The notes under the pieces are model-generated. The model was not told the DNA's origin, did not search any database, and saw only the letters and a list, made by a program, of their open reading frames with translations. Of a DNA stretch of 19,094 bases, positions 15,910 through 19,094 are shown piece after piece. The DNA lies in contig CAYTSB010000014.1 in assembly GCA_964440405.1 (NCBI GenBank), positions 1 to 19,094 of the forward strand, written 5' to 3'. Source of the DNA: DAOSVX01 sp964440405 (GTDB lineage: Bacteria; Bacillota_I; Bacilli_A; RF39; UBA660). How positions within the stretch are numbered: the stretch's first letter is position 1; each line of letters opens with the position of its first letter. The position numbers and the translations under genes are program-made.

Positions 15910-16234
15910 ATAATTTACTTAAAACTTTTCCAATATTATTAATTCCTTTAGTCATAAATTTTTCTACTTTTGTTGAAAAAGATAATCCGGCTTTCGAATA
16001 ACTGTTGGTATTAGGCACTGTTTCATTGGTTAAATAATCTTCGACATCTATTTCTTTACCGGAAGCAACGTCCTCTTCAAACTTCTTAATCTGCTCAGCC
16101 GTTAAAGTAGCTTTTTCACCCACTTTAGTTTCATAGTAACCATTTTCCAAGGCTATATAATTACCAATATAAAAAACAAATAAAATACCTAAAATCCACC
16201 AGAATAAACGATTTTTTTTCTTATTAGTTGGCAA
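15899..16234 (-). CDS. Small single-pass membrane protein after spoIIP (position of B. subtilis yqxA), 111 aa
   Basis: A basic N-terminus (MPTNKKKNR) is followed by one membrane helix (about 10-28), a charged linker, and a C-terminal amphipathic helix (FSTKVEKFMTKGINNIGKVLSKLFGY). The gene lies between spoIIP and lepA, exactly where B. subtilis has yqxA, a small membrane protein of unknown function, and its layout (one helix plus an amphipathic tail) is similar. Orthology is an inference from place and shape; I cannot align them here. The start is TTG (16234-16232) with GGAGG 6 nt upstream, and it overlaps the end of spoIIP by 11 bp, so it is translated together with spoIIP. A role in the engulfment or forespore membrane machinery is a guess from context. 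Confidence 0.7.
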   Translation of the reverse strand: MPTNKKKNRLFWWILGILFVFYIGNYIALENGYYETKVGEKATLTAEQIKKFEEDVASGKEIDVEDYLTNETVPNTNSYSKAGLSFSTKVEKFMTKGINNIGKVLSKLFGY

Positions 16235-17207
16235 TGTTTTCCTCCTTTTTTATAAAATCAGCAAGCACAGGAGCAAGAATATTAATTGTATTATTAACTT
16301 CTTCGATCGTATTATATTGGCCACCCATTTCTAGTAAAATGGCATTAGAACTTAAATTCTGATTATAAACTCCATTTACTCCGGGACCACTTTTTTTATA
16401 AATACCTCTTGATAATGTTGGATATGTTTCTTTAATTTTATTATTTAATTTAGTTGCAATTAATAGGTTGCTTTCGTAATTTTTGTGTTCTAAACCAACA
16501 ACAAATAAAACTCGGGCATAGATTTTACCATCAATTTCCGTTACTGTTTTCGTTCTTTTGGAAGAATCCCGATGAAGATCGATAAAATATTTTAAAGTAG
16601 GTTCCTTTTCCTTAACATCTTGAATCAAAATCTTACTTGCTTCATAGGAATATTTATATTGCCAGTTGTTAATTCTTAAAATAGCTGTAATATCTTCTTC
16701 TTCAACTATAGTTTTAACTCCTAGATCATTTAATTTCTCTTTTAAAATATAACTGGCCATTAGAACCGAAGGGGTAATGTTATATTCCAACAAGTTATTA
16801 GTGGCATAGCCTTCCTTTTGATGAGTATTATAAATATAAACTAATGGTTTAGTAATGTTTTTACTAAAGGGGTCAGTAAAATGTTCTATATTTAATTCAT
16901 CTGGTTCACTAACATCTTCAAATGCTTCCAAACTGGTAGCGTGATTTAAATTTAAATTAATTAAAGAAGTTGGGCTGTTTAAACTAAAAGTTTTAACAAT
17001 AGTATATATTTCACTATTTTCTAAATTGCTATTAATTGTATTATAAAACAAATAATTTAAGAATTTTTCATTATTAAAATTATCTTTTAATTTAAAATTA
17101 ATCAATAATTGATAAGTCTTAATACAGGTAAAAAGAAGAATAAGTCCTAAAATAATTATTCTTAGCAATTTAAATGTCTTTTTTTTTCTACTTTTAAATC
17201 TTCTCAT
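16224..17207 (-). CDS. spoIIP: Stage II sporulation protein P (peptidoglycan amidase/endopeptidase)
   Basis: In spore formers, SpoIIP works with SpoIID and SpoIIM to thin the septal wall so that the mother cell can engulf the forespore. A basic start and membrane anchor (about 12-29) precede a linker and the SpoIIP catalytic domain: YIYNTHQKEGY (His129, Glu132), the ASYILKEKLNDLGV helix, FIDLHRDSSKR (His212) and LLEMGGQYNTIEE (Glu293) near the end. These correspond to the family's HTH-x-E, D-x-HRD and GG-x-NT motifs, so the zinc site looks intact. At 327 aa it is on the short side because the N-terminal region is reduced. The ATG has AGGATAT upstream. The gene follows gpr by 39 bp and overlaps the small membrane gene. 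Confidence 0.9.
   Translation of the reverse strand: MRRFKSRKKKTFKLLRIIILGLILLFTCIKTYQLLINFKLKDNFNNEKFLNYLFYNTINSNLENSEIYTIVKTFSLNSPTSLINLNLNHATSLEAFEDVSEPDELNIEHFTDPFSKNITKPLVYIYNTHQKEGYATNNLLEYNITPSVLMASYILKEKLNDLGVKTIVEEEDITAILRINNWQYKYSYEASKILIQDVKEKEPTLKYFIDLHRDSSKRTKTVTEIDGKIYARVLFVVGLEHKNYESNLLIATKLNNKIKETYPTLSRGIYKKSGPGVNGVYNQNLSSNAILLEMGGQYNTIEEVNNTINILAPVLADFIKKEENIAN
16241..16245 (-). promoter_or_regulatory. Ribosome binding site for the TTG start of the 111-aa gene
   Basis: GGAGG on the minus strand lies inside the end of spoIIP, 6 nt before the TTG at 16234. The strong site supports the unusual start codon. Confidence 0.65.
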
Positions 17208-17246
17208 ATTTATATCCTATAATAAAAGATATGAATATGATGTCGA

Positions 17247-17978
17247 TTAATGAAAATATAATTTATTTAAAGCTTGTGCAACAATTTCACTTATTTTTTC
17301 ACTCACTTCTAAAGTATTAATCTTCGTATAGTAGTTATCATCAATTTTTATAATCAAAGGAACTAAAATAGAGATAATTGGGATATTGAAAGTCTCTTTA
17401 GTAATTTCTTTATTGCTACTGATTGCATTGCTTCTAATAATCCCAACATCATTAATTTCAATAGTGTTATTTAAGTTACAATGATCTTTAGTAATACAAG
17501 AATCAATTATAACAATAATATCAGGGTGAATATTATTAATCAACATTCTAATTAATTTAAAAGAATTAATTCCAGTATTGGCAATAACATCAGGTTTAAA
17601 TAAAGCCACCTTCGGAATAGTTAAAAAATCATAATGATTAGTGGCAATTATTTTATCTAAGCAAAGTCCGCCAAAATTATCGCCCAAAAGCTTATTGTTG
17701 CCTAGCCCAATGATTAAAGTTTTATAAGTGCTATGATATTTTTTAAGCAGACTGCTAAATATCTTAGTTATTTCTTTAATTAATGATTTGGAATCACTTT
17801 CTAAAATTTCTTCCAAAAAATTAATAGTATAATACTCCCCTTCTTTAATTTTTAAATCATTACTTTGCAAAGCATTAAAATATGATATTTTAAACTTTTT
17901 ACTATCTTTTATTATCAACTTATAATTTTCTTTAAAACTATTTTCATTAGTTGCATCAATAAATAAATTTTCTTTCAT
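17247..17978 (-). CDS. gpr: Short, divergent germination protease GPR (peptidase family M63-type aspartic protease)
   Basis: GPR degrades small acid-soluble spore proteins during germination. Family blocks are recognisable in order: LIIGLGNNKLLGDNFGG (for GLGN-x-VTPDALGP), FKPDVIANTGINSF (for APGVMGQTGIET), DIIVIIDSCITKD (for DxIIAIDALAxR), TIEINDVGI (for TIQISDTGI) and ETFNIPIISILVP (for ETLGVPVIAIGVP). The two catalytic aspartates of the family correspond to Asp100 and Asp159. At 243 aa it is much shorter than the roughly 370 aa of Bacillus GPR, lacking much of the C-terminus and insertions, and many conserved Gly and Ala residues have changed. The start chosen is ATG at 17978, with AGGTGA 5 nt upstream; the GTG at 17987 lies within that site. 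It lies divergent from rpsT and upstream of spoIIP, as in B. subtilis, which supports the call. Confidence 0.82.
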   Translation of the reverse strand: MKENLFIDATNENSFKENYKLIIKDSKKFKISYFNALQSNDLKIKEGEYYTINFLEEILESDSKSLIKEITKIFSSLLKKYHSTYKTLIIGLGNNKLLGDNFGGLCLDKIIATNHYDFLTIPKVALFKPDVIANTGINSFKLIRMLINNIHPDIIVIIDSCITKDHCNLNNTIEINDVGIIRSNAISSNKEITKETFNIPIISILVPLIIKIDDNYYTKINTLEVSEKISEIVAQALNKLYFH

Positions 17979-17983
17979 CTGGC

Positions 17984-17989
17984 TCACCT
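17984..17989 (-). promoter_or_regulatory. Ribosome binding site that decides the ATG start of gpr
   Basis: AGGTGA on the minus strand is 5 nt from ATG (17978-17976). The GTG three codons upstream is part of this site. No convincing promoter for gpr could be found in the 90 bp it shares with rpsT. Confidence 0.6.
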
Positions 17990-18020
17990 ATAACTATTTT
18001 GGATAATTTTGAATAATTTA

Positions 18021-18049
18021 TTGCATATATCGTAATATTTTGATAGAAT
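18021..18049 (+). promoter_or_regulatory. Sigma-A promoter of rpsT
   Basis: TTGCAT (18021-18026) and TAGAAT (18044-18049) are separated by exactly 17 nt. Both differ from consensus by one or two bases. The predicted start near 18056 gives a short leader with the GGAGGTGA ribosome binding site of rpsT. Confidence 0.7.
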
Positions 18050-18079
18050 TGTATTTGTAATTCAAACGGAGGTGAAAAA

Positions 18080-18343
18080 ATGCCAAATATTAAAAGTTCA
18101 AAAAAATCAGTTAAAACAATTGCCAAAAAGACTATAACCAACCACGAATATAAAGCAAGAGTAAAAAATTCAATTAAAAATTGTGAAAATGCTATTAACA
18201 AAGGTGGTCGTGAGGAAGCAGTCAAATCATATCAGGTTTTACAAAAGAATATTGATAAAGCAGCAGGCAAAAACTTAATGAAGAAAAATACTGCTAATCG
18301 TCAAAAAAGCAGATTAAATAATAAAATTAAAGAAATGAAGTAA
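18080..18343 (+). CDS. rpsT: Small ribosomal subunit protein bS20
   Basis: 16S rRNA-binding protein of the small subunit. The Lys-rich sequence of 87 aa, starting MPNIKSSKKSVKTIAKKT and containing RVKNSIKNCENAI and a long basic helix ending KKNTANRQKSRLNNKIKEMK, is a typical bS20 with the usual A-N-R-K/Q-K-S-R-L pattern. GGAGGTGA lies at good spacing before the ATG. It has its own promoter and terminator and is transcribed away from gpr, as in B. subtilis. A frame open on the opposite strand is only its shadow. Confidence 0.96.
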   Translation: MPNIKSSKKSVKTIAKKTITNHEYKARVKNSIKNCENAINKGGREEAVKSYQVLQKNIDKAAGKNLMKKNTANRQKSRLNNKIKEMK

Positions 18344-18367
18344 AAGCTATAGCATACTTCATTTTTT
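18333..18367 (+). terminator. Intrinsic terminator of rpsT, with the stop codon inside the stem
   Basis: AAATGAAGTA (18333-18342) pairs with TACTTCATTT (18355-18364) around a 12-nt loop, followed by T residues to 18367. The TAA stop (18341-18343) lies at the top of the left arm, so the last codons of rpsT form half of the terminator. Confidence 0.75.
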
Positions 18368-18369
18368 AA

Positions 18370-18378
18370 TGATAAAAT
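18370..18378 (+). promoter_or_regulatory. Candidate extended -10 element for the transglutaminase-like gene
   Basis: TGATAAAAT fits TGnTAtAAT with one change and lies 15 nt upstream of the ATG at 18394, just past the rpsT terminator. There is no clear -35. GGTGA follows before the ATG. Confidence 0.3.
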
Positions 18379-18393
18379 GAAAATGGTGAATAT

Positions 18394-19094
18394 ATGAAAA
18401 TTAGAAAAATTTTAGTAGCTTTAATTTGTATTACTATTATCTTAGCTGCTGGAATATGGAACAAAAAAATCATTAATTATGTGAGTCCAATATTCCAAAA
18501 CAATCCTAAAGTAATAATCCCTGCCAGAAATGAATATTATCGTAACTATGATTTTAAGTTTGTCCAGAATACTGATAATTTTATTCCTTACGGTTATCAG
18601 GATTTACTAAATATTATATATACAATTTTAAACAATGGCTGGAAGGAATTAACTTTTTACTGTCCTGAAGAATATGAAGAATGTACTAAAGATCTGGAAA
18701 AAATTTCTTTGGATAATATTCTTCTAACTAACATCAATAACTATGTTCATCCCTATAATAATTTTACCAATATTAAAACAACTTATGACAACACTGGCGA
18801 AATTACCATTGTTATTACTAAACTTTATAATGATGATAAAATAACTACCATAGAAAATAAAGTCAACGAAATAATGAGTAGTATTATAGAAGATAATATG
18901 ACTTTGGAAGAAAAGATTAATAAAATTCATAATTACATTATTGATCATACCAGTTATGATATTGTAAAAAATGAAACCGGAATTAGTAAATATGATGCCA
19001 ATACTGCTTATGGAACTTTAATTGAAGGACATAGTGTTTGTGGTGGATATAGTGATGCCATGGCCATATTTTTAAATAAACTAAATGTTAAGAA
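18394..19094 (+). CDS. Transglutaminase-like membrane-anchored protein, 5' part (runs off the window)
   Basis: Translation from the ATG at 18394 stays open to the end of the window (233 codons). A basic start and hydrophobic segment (MKIRKILVALICITIILAAGIW, shown split: residues 1-5 basic, 6-22 hydrophobic) anchor the protein. A charged region with many Asn and Tyr residues follows. The helix IEDNMTLEEKINKIHNYI and then YGTLIEGHSVCGGYSDAM (Cys216) are the typical run-up to and nucleophile region of the transglutaminase-like (papain-fold) family; the His and Asp of the triad should lie beyond the window. The family acts as protease or cross-linker; here it is probably extracellular. GGTGA precedes the ATG. 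Confidence 0.8.
   Translation, partial: MKIRKILVALICITIILAAGIWNKKIINYVSPIFQNNPKVIIPARNEYYRNYDFKFVQNTDNFIPYGYQDLLNIIYTILNNGWKELTFYCPEEYEECTKDLEKISLDNILLTNINNYVHPYNNFTNIKTTYDNTGEITIVITKLYNDDKITTIENKVNEIMSSIIEDNMTLEEKINKIHNYIIDHTSYDIVKNETGISKYDANTAYGTLIEGHSVCGGYSDAMAIFLNKLNVK

Noticed and set aside
17988..18079. Sigma-F or sigma-G promoter for gpr
   Set aside because: I looked for the expected -35 and -10 patterns in the divergent spacer and found no pair with right spacing.
17956..18225. Minus-strand open frame of 89 codons opposite rpsT
   Set aside because: rpsT has a promoter, ribosome binding site, terminator and a clear bS20 product; this frame also overlaps the gpr start region.
18724..18948. 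Minus-strand open frame of 74 codons
   Set aside because: It is antisense to the truncated transglutaminase-like gene, whose frame, anchor and cysteine motif are convincing.
1..19094. tRNA genes, CRISPR arrays, insertion sequences, prophage or attachment sites
   Set aside because: No cloverleaf-like sequence, no regularly spaced repeats, no transposase or integrase gene and no flanking direct repeats were seen.

Overview
The window is strongly AT-rich and gene-dense, and almost everything lies on the minus strand. It looks like a chromosomal segment of a low-GC Bacillota, probably an uncultured gut lineage on the Bacilli/Mollicutes border (RF39-like; this placement is inference). The backbone order rpsT (divergent) - gpr - spoIIP - small membrane protein - lepA - hemW - hrcA - grpE - dnaK - dnaJ is the one known from Bacillus subtilis. 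All tryptophans in the conserved proteins are TGG, and conserved genes read full length with TGA as a stop, so the genetic code is the standard bacterial one and not the Mycoplasma code. The endospore genes gpr and spoIIP indicate a spore former or a recent descendant of one.

Layout, right to left for the minus strand. 18394-19094 (+): start of a truncated transglutaminase-like membrane protein. 18021-18367 (+): rpsT with its own promoter and terminator. 17978-15899 (-): sporulation block of a short GPR protease, SpoIIP, and a small membrane protein in the place of B. subtilis yqxA. 15863-12952 (-): lepA and hemW. 12923-9580 (-): an insertion of three secreted or membrane-anchored proteins not in the B. 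subtilis order: a cadherin-like beta-sandwich protein and two related WG-repeat-like proteins. 9553-3224 (-): the heat-shock operon hrcA-grpE-dnaK-pepF-dnaJ, driven by a consensus promoter flanked by two CIRCE operators, with an M3 oligopeptidase gene between dnaK and dnaJ. 3223-2915: a gene-free stretch holding the decayed 3' end of a surface-protein gene. 2914-611 (-): a two-domain membrane-anchored surface protein related to that relic, coupled to a phosphodiester glycosidase-family protein. 512-15 (-): a small single-pass membrane protein of unknown function.

The heat-shock operon joins the HrcA repressor, the complete DnaK-DnaJ-GrpE machine and a peptidase that could degrade peptides released by proteolysis under stress. 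The least-known part is the set of extracytoplasmic proteins placed between housekeeping blocks: the paired WG-repeat proteins with conserved cysteine pairs, the cadherin-like protein, and the duplicated-domain surface protein with its relic. Several gene starts are better placed at TTG or ATG codons just downstream of an AGGTGA ribosome binding site than at the GTG inside it; revised starts are given.
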